Origin: Poriferisodalis sp965198245
GTDB taxonomy: Bacteria > Actinomycetota > Acidimicrobiia > Acidimicrobiales > Poriferisodalaceae
Length of the DNA stretch: 64,000 bases
Direction: 5' to 3'
Assembly: GCF_965198245.1 (NCBI RefSeq)
Contig: NZ_OZ240249.1
Location: 1,550,001 to 1,614,000 of the forward strand
Numbering within the stretch: the first letter of the stretch is position 1; every line of letters begins with the position of its first letter. Below are positions 33,680-42,500 of this stretch, piece after piece. The notes under the pieces were generated by a model that made no database searches, was not told where the DNA came from, and saw only the letters and a list, made by a program, of their open reading frames with translations. The position numbers were made by a program, and so were the translations under genes.

Positions 33680-35329
33680 ATGAGCACGTACGCCCACGTG
33701 GAACTGCTTCCCACGGGTCCCGCTGATGTGACGTACCGGCACCTCACGTCGGATCACGTCTCGACCATCACGGTTGCAGGTCGCCGTTTCCTGCAGGTCG
33801 AACCCGAGGCGCTGCGGCTGCTCACTGCCGAGGCCATGCGCGACATCGCTCACCTGTTTCGCACCGACCATCTGGCAGCGTTCGCTGCGATCCTCGACGA
33901 TCCTGAAGCGTCGCCCAACGACCGCTTCGTCGCCCTCGAACTGCTCAAGAACGCCAACATCGCCGCCGGGGGAGTGCTGCCCAGCTGCCAGGACACCGGC
34001 ACGGCGATCATCTGGGGCCACAAGGGCGAACGTGTGCTCACCGGAACCGACGACGACCCTGACTTCGACGACGCCGAGGCCATCTCCCAAGGAGTGGCTG
34101 ACACCTACCTGACATCAAACCTGCGTTACTCGCAGCTCGCCCCGCTCGACATGTTCACCGAGCTCAACACCGGCAACAATCTGCCCGCCCAGATCGAGAT
34201 CTACGCCTCGCCGGGAGACGAGTACGAGCTGGTGTTCATGGCCAAGGGGGGAGGCTCGGCCAACAAGAGCTTCCTGTTCCAGGAGACCAAGGCGCTGCTC
34301 AATCCTGAGAGCCTCACCCGCTTCCTCGACACCAACCTGCGCACGCTGGGCACCGCCGCCTGCCCGCCGTACCACCTTGCAGTCGTCATCGGCGGCACGT
34401 CGGCGGAGTTCGCCGTCAAGGTCGCCAAGTACGCCTCGGCCAAGTACCTCGACACCCTGCCCACGGCGGGCAGCGAGGCCGGGCACGGCTTCCGCGACCT
34501 CGAATGGGAGCAGCGCATCCTGGAGCTCACCCGCGAGTTCGGCATCGGGGCGCAGTTCGGCGGCAAGTACTTCTGCCACGACGTGCGGGTGGTGCGCCTG
34601 CCCCGCCATGGCGCCAGCTGCCCCGTGGCGATCGCAGTGTCGTGCTCCGCCGACCGTCAAGCGCTCGGGCGGATCACCGCGGACGGCATCTTCCTCGAAC
34701 AGCTCGAGACCGACCCGGCCCGCTTCCTGCCCGTCACCGAAGAGCGGGAACTGTCGAGCGCCGTTGTTCCCATCGACCTGAACCAGCCGATGGATGCCAT
34801 TCGCAACCAGCTCAGCCAGCATCCCGTCAAGACCCGGCTGTCGCTGACCGGCACGCTGGTGGTTGCCCGCGACATCGCCCACGCGAAGCTGAAGGAGCGT
34901 CTCGACGCCGGCGACGGACTGCCCGACTACCTGCGCGAGCGTCCTGTGTACTACGCCGGACCTGCCAAGACCCCCGAGGGCTACGCCTCAGGCTCGTTCG
35001 GTCCCACCACCGCCGGCCGCATGGACTCCTACGTCGATCAGTTCCAGGCCGCCGGCGGCAGCCTCATCATGCTCGCCAAAGGCAACCGGTCCCGCCAGGT
35101 CACTGAAGCCTGCGCCCGCTACGGCGGCTTCCACCTCGGCTCCATCGGCGGCCCAGCCGCTCGGCTTGCCAAGGACTCGATCCGCAAGGTCGAGGTCCTC
35201 GAATACCCCGAGCTGGGCATGGAAGCCGTCTGGCAGATCGAGGTGGAGGACTTCCCCGCGTTCATCGTGGTCGACGACAAGGGCAACGACTTCTTCAGCG
35301 AGGTCTCCACCCCAGTGCATATTCACTGA
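33680..35329 (+). CDS. class I (iron-sulfur) fumarate hydratase
   Basis: A 549-residue enzyme with the class I fumarase signature. The N-terminal domain has P-S-C-Q-D-T-G-T-A-I-I-W-G (Cys ligand of the 4Fe-4S cluster), K-G-G-G-S-A-N-K-S, and C-P-P-Y-H-L-A-V-V-I-G-G-T-S-A (Cys). The C-terminal domain has G-P-T-T-A-G-R-M-D and K-G-N-R-S. A third Cys occurs around K-Y-F-C-H-D. It interconverts fumarate and malate in the TCA cycle. Length is typical of the single-chain type. Start ATG 33680. Confidence 0.92.
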   Translation: MSTYAHVELLPTGPADVTYRHLTSDHVSTITVAGRRFLQVEPEALRLLTAEAMRDIAHLFRTDHLAAFAAILDDPEASPNDRFVALELLKNANIAAGGVLPSCQDTGTAIIWGHKGERVLTGTDDDPDFDDAEAISQGVADTYLTSNLRYSQLAPLDMFTELNTGNNLPAQIEIYASPGDEYELVFMAKGGGSANKSFLFQETKALLNPESLTRFLDTNLRTLGTAACPPYHLAVVIGGTSAEFAVKVAKYASAKYLDTLPTAGSEAGHGFRDLEWEQRILELTREFGIGAQFGGKYFCHDVRVVRLPRHGASCPVAIAVSCSADRQALGRITADGIFLEQLETDPARFLPVTEERELSSAVVPIDLNQPMDAIRNQLSQHPVKTRLSLTGTLVVARDIAHAKLKERLDAGDGLPDYLRERPVYYAGPAKTPEGYASGSFGPTTAGRMDSYVDQFQAAGGSLIMLAKGNRSRQVTEACARYGGFHLGSIGGPAARLAKDSIRKVEVLEYPELGMEAVWQIEVEDFPAFIVVDDKGNDFFSEVSTPVHIH

Positions 35330-35362
35330 GTCGACCGGCACTACCTGCCCGGCCGCTCAGAC

Positions 35363-35863
35363 TCAGTCGCGCCAGAACAGCGCCACCTCGATCGGGTTGA
35401 TGTCGCCCACGGTCAGCCAGATCGACAGGGCAATGCCCGCCAATGCCAGCAGGATCATCGTGATGACGGTCGAGCGAGGCAGCTTGCCCTCGGCGTCCGA
35501 CGGCAACCGCTCGCGCACCTTGCGCAACAGGCGATCCGCCCAGGCCACGTCACGGGCCAGGATCGCCAGACCCACGGCGACCACCAGCATTCCCGGTCCA
35601 GGCAGCGGCATCAGGATGATGCCGAGCACCACCACGCCAAGTCCGAGTCCAATCCGGGCCAGGCGGATGACCGAGTTTCGCCAGGCCTTCTGCCGGGTCG
35701 GCTCACGCTCGCCGGTGGCCAGTTCGGCTTCGATCGCGGCGTCACGAAAGCGTTCGCCACGTTCGGAACCCTGCCCGGCGGCGCCGGAGGGTGAGGCATC
35801 GTTGTTCACGGTCTCGGCTTCCGGTGTTCCGGCATCCGATCGTTGGGTCTGAGTGTCGTCCAT
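35363..35863 (-). CDS. PGPGW-type small membrane protein
   Basis: A 166-residue protein with a charged N-terminal region (about 60 residues, rich in Glu/Ala/Asp), two adjacent helices around L-P-G-P-G-M-L-V-V-A-V-G-L-A-I-L-A (the PGPGW/TIGR02611-type motif) and two more near the end. Function of the family is unknown. Start ATG 35863 (M-D-D-T-Q-T). Convergent with the fumarase gene (33-bp gap). Confidence 0.75.
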   Translation of the reverse strand: MDDTQTQRSDAGTPEAETVNNDASPSGAAGQGSERGERFRDAAIEAELATGEREPTRQKAWRNSVIRLARIGLGLGVVVLGIILMPLPGPGMLVVAVGLAILARDVAWADRLLRKVRERLPSDAEGKLPRSTVITMILLALAGIALSIWLTVGDINPIEVALFWRD

Positions 35864-36004
35864 GTTCAGATCGAGCCGGCCCTTACCGACAGTTGAAATG
35901 GTTGTCCGATTACTGGCTTGTCCCCGGCGGCAGGGCATTGCGTCGCAATAGTGTGGCGCGCCCGGCCGCGAAACCGCGCTCAGACCCCACGAGGAGAGCC
36001 GACG

Positions 36005-36880
36005 ATGCCCACTGTCGACAAGTCGACCCCCATCAGCTGGACCGTGGGCGATGCCCGCATTACCCGTATCGCCGAGCTCGAGGTGCATTGGCCTTTCGGC
36101 ATCCTGCTGCCCGGTGCTGAGGACCTCATCGACGACTACGACTGGCTCCGCCCCGACTTCGTGACCGACGACGGCCGCATGCGTCTGTCCATGCACTCGC
36201 TGGTCATCGAATCGGCGGGTATGCGCATCATCGTCGACACATGCGTCGGCAACGACAAGTCACGCCCCGGTGCGCCGCCGTTCGAGAAGCTCTCCACCCC
36301 GTTTCTCCAAGACCTCGATGCAGCCGGCTTCGCCCCAGAGACGATCGATGTCGTCGTCTGCACCCATCTGCACGTCGATCACGTCGGCTGGAACACCCGG
36401 CTTGTCGACGGCGCATGGGTACCGACGTTCGGCAACGCTCGATACCTGTTCGTGCAGGCCGAATATGACTACTGGCGCATGGAACCGCAGGACTACGGCC
36501 CGGTCTTCGAGGACTCGGTGCAGCCGGTCATGGACGCCGGGCTCGCAGAACTTGTCGCTCCCGACCATCGCATCAACGACGAGATCTGGTTGGAATCGAC
36601 GCCTGGCCACACCCCGGGCCACGCCAGCGTGATCGTCCAGTCGGCAGGGGAGCGGGCGGTCATTACGGGCGACATGATCCACCACCCGCTCCAGTTCGCC
36701 CATCCCGACCTGGCCTCCAGCGCCGACTACTCCACCGATGGCACCTCGACCGCCACCCGGCTCGACGCCTTCCCCCGCTGGTCGGATGGCCGGCTCGTCA
36801 TCGGCACCCACTTCGCCGGCCGCACCGCCGGCCACATCGAGGCAACCGACGAGCCCAGCACCTGGCGCTTCGCCCCCTAG
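36005..36880 (+). CDS. MBL-fold metallo-hydrolase
   Basis: A 291-residue metallo-beta-lactamase-fold enzyme with the metal motif T-H-L-H-V-D-H (HxHxDH), a later S-T-P-G-H-T-P-G-H and T-G-D-M-I-H-H with C-terminal G-T-H-F-A. These are normal binuclear Zn/Fe ligands. Closest general type: quorum-quenching lactonase or alkylsulfatase-like MBL hydrolases; substrate not evident. ATG 36005 is preceded by AGGAGAG. There is no signal peptide. Confidence 0.88.
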   Translation: MPTVDKSTPISWTVGDARITRIAELEVHWPFGILLPGAEDLIDDYDWLRPDFVTDDGRMRLSMHSLVIESAGMRIIVDTCVGNDKSRPGAPPFEKLSTPFLQDLDAAGFAPETIDVVVCTHLHVDHVGWNTRLVDGAWVPTFGNARYLFVQAEYDYWRMEPQDYGPVFEDSVQPVMDAGLAELVAPDHRINDEIWLESTPGHTPGHASVIVQSAGERAVITGDMIHHPLQFAHPDLASSADYSTDGTSTATRLDAFPRWSDGRLVIGTHFAGRTAGHIEATDEPSTWRFAP

Positions 36881-36895
36881 AGGGGTCACCGCCCC

Positions 36896-37178
36896 CTAGC
36901 CGCGGGGCACACGGGGCTCGCGGGGCAGTCGCAGAATGCGCTCGCCGATGACGTTGCGCAGCACCATGTCGCGCCCGATGCGGTAGCCCGTCGCCCCCGG
37001 CCGAGGTCGGCCAGCACATCCTTATCCAGCCGCGCTCTCCCAGCCGCAGCGTGAACTCGTCGGAATAGCCGACCAGCCAGCCATCGTCGATCGCGAACAG
37101 GTCCGCCGTGGCCTCGCGCACCCAAGCGGCCGCCTCATCAGCCAGATCAGTCAGCTCCGAGGGCCAGCGGTAGTCCAT
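36896..37178 (-). pseudogene. internally deleted acyl-CoA dehydrogenase gene
   Basis: The first about 60 codons (from ATG 37178) look like an acyl-CoA dehydrogenase N-terminus: T-L-R-L-G-E-R-G-W-I-R-M-C-W-P. After about 37000 the frame changes and the last about 30 codons are the family's C-terminus (R-D-M-V-L-R-N-V-I-G-E-R-I-L then R-L-P-R-E-P-R), ending at TAG (36896-36898). About 300 internal residues, including the FAD and substrate sites and catalytic base, are absent. A clear deletion remnant. Confidence 0.75.
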
Positions 37179-37232
37179 TGTCGTGACAGTAGATGGCCTC
37201 GACCCTCAGGGTCAGGGCACCGATTGGTCGCC

Positions 37233-38024
37233 TCAGATCAGAAGGTTCGCTCGCAGCATCTCGAGTGCTGCGGGGTCGAGACCGTGGGCCAGCAGATATC
37301 CCTCGGCGCCTGCATGCGTGCCGTTGCTTCCCGCACGCCCGAACCGATCGTCGAGCTCTGCCAGTACTGACGTCAACACCCCACGAGGGGCACTGAGAAT
37401 CGCCCGCACGTTGTCGATCGGGATGCCGATCTGCGCGAACTGCGGCGCCAGCTCCTTGATGCGCTGGTGAGACCGCAGCTCGTTGGACAGGCAGTAGTCG
37501 TCGAGCACGACGTCACGGTTCACGCCGAGCGCTTCCAGCAGCAGCGCCGATGCGATGCCGCTGCGGTCCTTGCCGGCGGTGCAGTGGAACAGCATCGGCA
37601 GATGGTCCACGTCGGCCGCAATCGTCACGAACTGAGCGAACCGCTCGCCGTAGGCGCCGATCATCTTCAGATACAGCTCGGCCATGTCGCCCTCCGAGAC
37701 CGACCGCAGCCGGCCTTCGAGGATCTGATCCACCATGCTGATGTCGCCGTCCACCGTGTCGCCGACCGGCAGGGAAATGTGCGAGGTCACGCCGGGCCAC
37801 AAACGGGAGCGGTCCCGCTCAATCTCCGGTCCCGCACGGAAATCCACCACCGTGCGGATGCCGCGGCTGCCCAGCTCGGAGAGATCGTCGTCGGTCAGCG
37901 CGCTCAGCCGATCAGATCGGAACAGCGCCCCCGTCCGCACCCGTCGACTGCTCGCCGCGGGATAGCCGCCCACATCGCGGCAGTTCCTCGCACCCTCCAG
38001 CACTACGACGGCATCGGTACGCAC
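37233..38024 (-). CDS. tyrosine phosphatase-like protein (PTP superfamily)
   Basis: A 263-residue protein with the PTP P-loop H-C-T-A-G-K-D-R-S-G (HCx5R, residues about 146-155) and the upstream N-C-R-D-V-G-G-Y motif, R-S-D-R-L-S-A-L and V-D-F-R, as in the bacterial Y-phosphatase-3/IphP-type family (phosphotyrosine or phosphoinositide substrates). Start GTG 38024. No kinase gene is adjacent. It is divergent from the quinone oxidoreductase gene with about 40 bp between starts. Confidence 0.88.
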   Translation of the reverse strand: MRTDAVVVLEGARNCRDVGGYPAASSRRVRTGALFRSDRLSALTDDDLSELGSRGIRTVVDFRAGPEIERDRSRLWPGVTSHISLPVGDTVDGDISMVDQILEGRLRSVSEGDMAELYLKMIGAYGERFAQFVTIAADVDHLPMLFHCTAGKDRSGIASALLLEALGVNRDVVLDDYCLSNELRSHQRIKELAPQFAQIGIPIDNVRAILSAPRGVLTSVLAELDDRFGRAGSNGTHAGAEGYLLAHGLDPAALEMLRANLLI

Positions 38025-38065
38025 GGGCTCGCAGGCTAACGACCGGCGGGCTACCGTCGCCGCTC

Positions 38066-39049
38066 ATGCGTGCAGTGGTGATTCCCGAATACGGCGGTGT
38101 CGATGTGCTCGAGGTGCGAGACGTGCCCGCGCCGGTGCCCGGACCCGACGAAGTGCTGGTGGACGTGGCCTGTACGGCCATGAACCGGGCCGACCTCCTC
38201 CAACGGATGGGCCTCTACCCCGCTCCGGGTCGCAAGCCCGACATCGAGATTCCGGGCCTGGAGTTCGCCGGGACCATCGCGGCGCTGGGCGGGCTCGTCA
38301 CCGGGTGGTCCGTCGGCGACGAGGTCATGGGAATCACCTCCGGTGGCGCCAAAGCCGAGCAGGTCGTGACCCATGAGCGCATGCTGCAACGCATCCCCGC
38401 CTCGGTGACGCTGCGCGATGCCGCCGCTATCCCGGAGGTGTTCATGACGGCGCACGATGCGCTGATGACTCAGGGCGGGCTGGCCTCGGGCGGCACGGCG
38501 CTGGTGCACGCCGGAGCGTCGGGCGTGGGCACCGCTGCCATCCAGATTGCCAAGGCCATCGGCGCCCGCATCGCGGTCACCTGCTCGACCTCCAAGGTGG
38601 CGGCGTGCACCGACCTCGGAGCGGATCTCGTCGTCGACTACACCGGGGCCGACTTTGCCGAGGCGGTCAAGGAGTGGACCGGCGGCCGTGGCGTCGACGT
38701 CGTCCTCGACGTCATCGGCGGCGACTATCTGGCCCGCAACATCGCGTCGGTGCGCATCCAGGGACGCATCATCCAGGTCGGCGTCATGGGTGCGCCGATG
38801 GCCACGTTCCCGCTTGGCGCGCTCCTGCCGAAGCGGGCAGCGCTCATCGGCACCGTGCTGCGCTCACGGCCCATCGAGCAGAAGATCGATGCCAACCAGC
38901 GGTTCTGCGCCGAGCTGCTGCCCCGATTCGACGACGGCTCGCTGCGGCCGGTCATCGACTCTCGCTTTGCCCTCGACGACATCGCCGAGGCGCACAACTA
39001 CATGGCAACCAACGCAAACGTGGGCAAGATCCTGCTGGATGTGAGCTAG
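38066..39049 (+). CDS. NAD(P)H:quinone oxidoreductase (zinc-independent MDR/PIG3 type)
   Basis: A 327-residue medium-chain dehydrogenase/reductase. The Rossmann motif G-A-S-G-V-G-T-A-A-I-Q (about 151-161), catalytic-domain M-N-R-A-D-L-L-Q-R-M-G and the end N-V-G-K-I-L-L fit the quinone oxidoreductase / PIG3 group, which lacks structural zinc. It likely reduces quinones or enones with NADPH. Stop TAG 39047-39049 lies inside the left 50-bp repeat of the accessory island. Confidence 0.9.
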   Translation: MRAVVIPEYGGVDVLEVRDVPAPVPGPDEVLVDVACTAMNRADLLQRMGLYPAPGRKPDIEIPGLEFAGTIAALGGLVTGWSVGDEVMGITSGGAKAEQVVTHERMLQRIPASVTLRDAAAIPEVFMTAHDALMTQGGLASGGTALVHAGASGVGTAAIQIAKAIGARIAVTCSTSKVAACTDLGADLVVDYTGADFAEAVKEWTGGRGVDVVLDVIGGDYLARNIASVRIQGRIIQVGVMGAPMATFPLGALLPKRAALIGTVLRSRPIEQKIDANQRFCAELLPRFDDGSLRPVIDSRFALDDIAEAHNYMATNANVGKILLDVS

Positions 39050-39094
39050 ATGGTTGTTTCCAAGGGGTTGGTGGTCGTAGGCGACGAGTGAGCG
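39045..39094 (+). repeat. left 50-bp inverted repeat of the island
   Basis: This begins GCTAGATGGTTGTTTCC (overlapping the stop of the upstream gene) and ends GTAGGCGACGAGTGAGCG. Its reverse complement pairs with 52252-52301 at 42 of 50 positions. The pair brackets 13.2 kb containing the whole secreted-protein/lipoprotein cluster, as expected for element ends or recombination sites. I see no transposase gene inside and no matching flanking target duplication. Confidence 0.65.
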
Positions 39095-39256
39095 CGATCG
39101 CGGCCGGAAGTTCTGCGGGGGTGGCGAGCAGGTGCAGTCGCAGCCCCCGGGAACGGCGCTAGCGGGACCGGCAGTAACCGTATTGTGCCCATCCCGCGAG
39201 ATCGGAGCGCTTGGCGGTGTCGCGGCTGCGGCCGCATTCGAGACGATGGCGCAGGG

Positions 39257-39365
39257 GTCGCATCGGAGGTGCGCGCGCTGTGGAGGCGGCAGGAACAGCA
39301 CGGACCGCACTGTGACGGTCCAGCCCGCGTCGCATCGGAGGTGCGCGCGCTGTGGAGGCGGCAGG
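39257..39365. repeat. two identical 37-bp repeats, 35-bp spacer
   Basis: Copies at 39257-39293 and 39329-39365 are identical (start GTCGCATCGGAGGTGCGCG, end GTGGAGGCGGCAGG) and separated by 35 bp of unique sequence. A weakly similar ATCGGAG-containing stretch lies about 61 bp upstream. The geometry resembles a two-repeat mini CRISPR, but there are no cas genes, no convincing third repeat and no typical repeat end. The interval 39095-39527 holds no other gene I can support; it is the probable promoter region of the large secreted gene. Confidence 0.6.
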
Positions 39366-39527
39366 GGCTCGCGGCAGCGGCGGCGGCGGGCTGCCATTGC
39401 GGTGCGGTGTGTGCTGTGTCGCTGCGGCGGGGGTGCTCGTGTGGGCGGGGCTGTTGGTGGGCTTGTGGGAGCCCTGGGCTCGGGGGTCCGTGTTGCAATG
39501 TGTCTCATTGTCTGATGTGCTGTGCTC

Positions 39528-42500
39528 ATGGGTGTGTCGGGGTCGGATGCGCCGCGGCGGGGCGAGGGGTGGCGGCTGTGGGTGCGTCTTGTGCTGGCCG
39601 GGGGTGTGCTGGTGGGGGCGTGGTGGCTGGCGGAGGGCGTGTTGGGGGGATCGTCGGCGCAGGCCCATGACTGCGTGGATCGCTACGGGTCGGGTGCGTT
39701 CAGCTACGGCGAGGCGGAGGGCGCGAACAGCGGCCACGGCCATTTCTGCGGGGTGCGGTCCACGACGCCGACGACGCCGACGACGGCGCCGCCGTCGAAT
39801 GGGGGAGTGTCGGATCCTGAGAGCCTGACCCCGATCGACCGCAGCGGGCAGCATTCTGCGCCGCACGGCTACTGGCACGCGAATCACGCCGATCGCAGCC
39901 ATTGCGGCGACGGCGACCACTATTACCACGACCGCTACACCCGCGCGCGAAGCTGCGGCGGCGCCAGCAGCGGCAGCGATGCGTGCGTGTCGGACCGTCA
40001 CCGCCACACCTACAGCGGCTCGTGGTGCCATCCCGATCACACCGCCGCGAACGGCGACTGCCGCACCCACCGCGCTAACGGCACCCACGAGGCCAACCCG
40101 TGCCCCGACGACAGCGCAGACGACGACGATGACGACGACGCGTGCGTGTCGGGACGCCACGAGCACACCTACAGCGGCTCGTGGTGCCATCTGGACCACA
40201 CCGAGGCGAACGGCGACTGCCGCACCCACCGTGACGACGGCACCCACGAGGCGAACCCGTGCCCCGACGACGCAGACGACGACGGCGGCGGCGGGGGGTG
40301 CTCGGTGGCGCTGGGGGCGCTGGGGGCGGGCACGGTGACCCGCAGCGGGACATGGGCCGCGGGGTGCACCTCGGACAACCGGGGCTCCGCGCAGGTGCCC
40401 TACCGGGCGGTGCGGTACACGTTCTCCGTCGCCGGCGCGGCGACCGCGACGGTGGGGGTGTCCTCGTCCACCGACGCCTATGTGTACCTCACCAACGCGG
40501 ACCGCAGCTTGTCGCGCCACGACAACAACTCAGGCGCCCACAGCGGCGACGCGCTGCTGTCAGCGGTCACCCTCGCCGCAGCCGGCTACACCGTCGAGGC
40601 GACCACCGCGGCGCCCCGCCAGGACGGCGCGTTCACCATGACCCTCACCATCGCAGACGCCCCCGACCCGCCCCCAGATGTGGTCATCAGCGGCCTCGCC
40701 GACGCGTCGGCGACCCCCGCCGCGGGCGCCGCCACCGCAGCGGCGTCCGACACCTTCGGTGTCACGCCCGCCGGCGCCGCCTGTTCTGCGACGCCCCCAG
40801 GCGCCGCGGTCGCACCCGCCGCAGGCACATCGCGCACCGTGACCCACACCGTGGCCGCGGGCACCACCGTGACGGTCACGGTGACCTGCATGACAAGCAC
40901 CAGCACCGCCAGCGCCGACGCCCGGTTCACCGCCGACGCCGCGCCCGTCCCCGACGTCGAGATCGACGGCCTCGACCACGCCTCTGCGACCCCCGACACA
41001 GACTCGACCAGCGCCGAGGTCACCGACACGTTCGGTGTCACCCCCGCCGCAGCGCGATGCAGCGCCCAAGCCACCCCAGGCACCCCCCAGGTCGCACCCG
41101 CCACAGGCACATCGCGCACCGTCACCCTCGACGTGGCCGCCGGCACCACCGTATGGGTCATCGTCATCTGCAACCACCGCACCAACCGCGACCTCGCCGC
41201 CACACGATTCACCGCCCACCCCGCACCCACAAACACCGACACAGACACCGACACCGACACCACGCCGCCCGCCGCCACACCGACCCCGCCGACCGCCACC
41301 ACAACGCCCGCGAACAGCGACGACTGCGACACACCCCTGGGCGCACTCACCGCAGCCACCCCGCCGACAACGGGCACCCTCGCCGCCACGGACGGCTGCA
41401 CCTCGACCCGCCACCCCCGAAAGACCGCCACCAGCACCTATCAGGCCCGCCGGCACACCTTCACCCTCAACAGCCCGGGCTGGGTCACCATCACCCTCGA
41501 GTCAGCAGCGACGAACACCCAGCGCATCGACACCTACCTGGTACTCCTGCGAGGCCACACACCCGACGGCACCGGCACCTACATCACCCACAACGACGAC
41601 GCCCAAAACGCCGCCGCCCACGGCCTGCACTGGCGCGACAGCCGCCTGGTCGACGTGTTCCTCCGACCCGGCAGCTACACCATCGAAGCCACCACCTACC
41701 ACGCCCACAGCACCAACAACCCCGCCCGCACCACCGGCGACTACGACCTGACCGTGGTCGCTGTTGGGGGCGCGGGCGCGGCATGCACCGACGATCTGGG
41801 CACCTTGGCGGCGGGCCGGTATGTGCGCACCGGGACCGTCGCGGTCGTGCAAGGATGCACTTCTTCGCATCGCGGCAGCGGAACCAGCCGGCCATCCGCG
41901 CGCTGGCACACCTTCACCCTCGACGCGCCCGCATGGGTCGACATCGACCTCGCCAAAGCCAACAGCAGCAGCCCACTGGACCCCTATCTGCTGCTGCTGT
42001 TGGGGCACGCCAGCACCGGCACCGTGCTCGAGCAGGACAACAACAGCGGCACCGCCACCGCAGCCCAGATCCACGGCCGCTACCTCCAAGCCGGCACCTA
42101 CACCATCGAGACCACCGCCGCGACGCACATCGGGGTCGCCAGCACCGGCGACTACACCTTGACCGTCACCGTGCCCATCCACGGACTCCCACAACAAATC
42201 GACGCCACCGTCGACCAGCAGACCACCGTCAACTTCAACTACTGGCCCACCAACGCGCGCATCGCGGCGGAGTCGCAGGAGCTGGCGGTGGCGTCTTCTG
42301 GCAGCGGCGGCAGCCACAGCATGATGGTGGCCCCCGACCGGGCGCGCAGCCACACCGTGTCAGTTCACATGAACTCCTCAACGGCACCGAGAAGCGGCAC
42401 AGCAGGCGCTGCGCGGGGCGCGACAGCACGCAGCTCCCACCAGGCCGGCACGACGAGAACGTTCCCGGCAACTGTCACAAGCTCATGCCCGACCGGCAAG

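Noticed and set aside
39257..39365. Calling a CRISPR array.
   Set aside because: Only two repeats, no cas genes, no standard repeat family or end; kept as a plain direct repeat.
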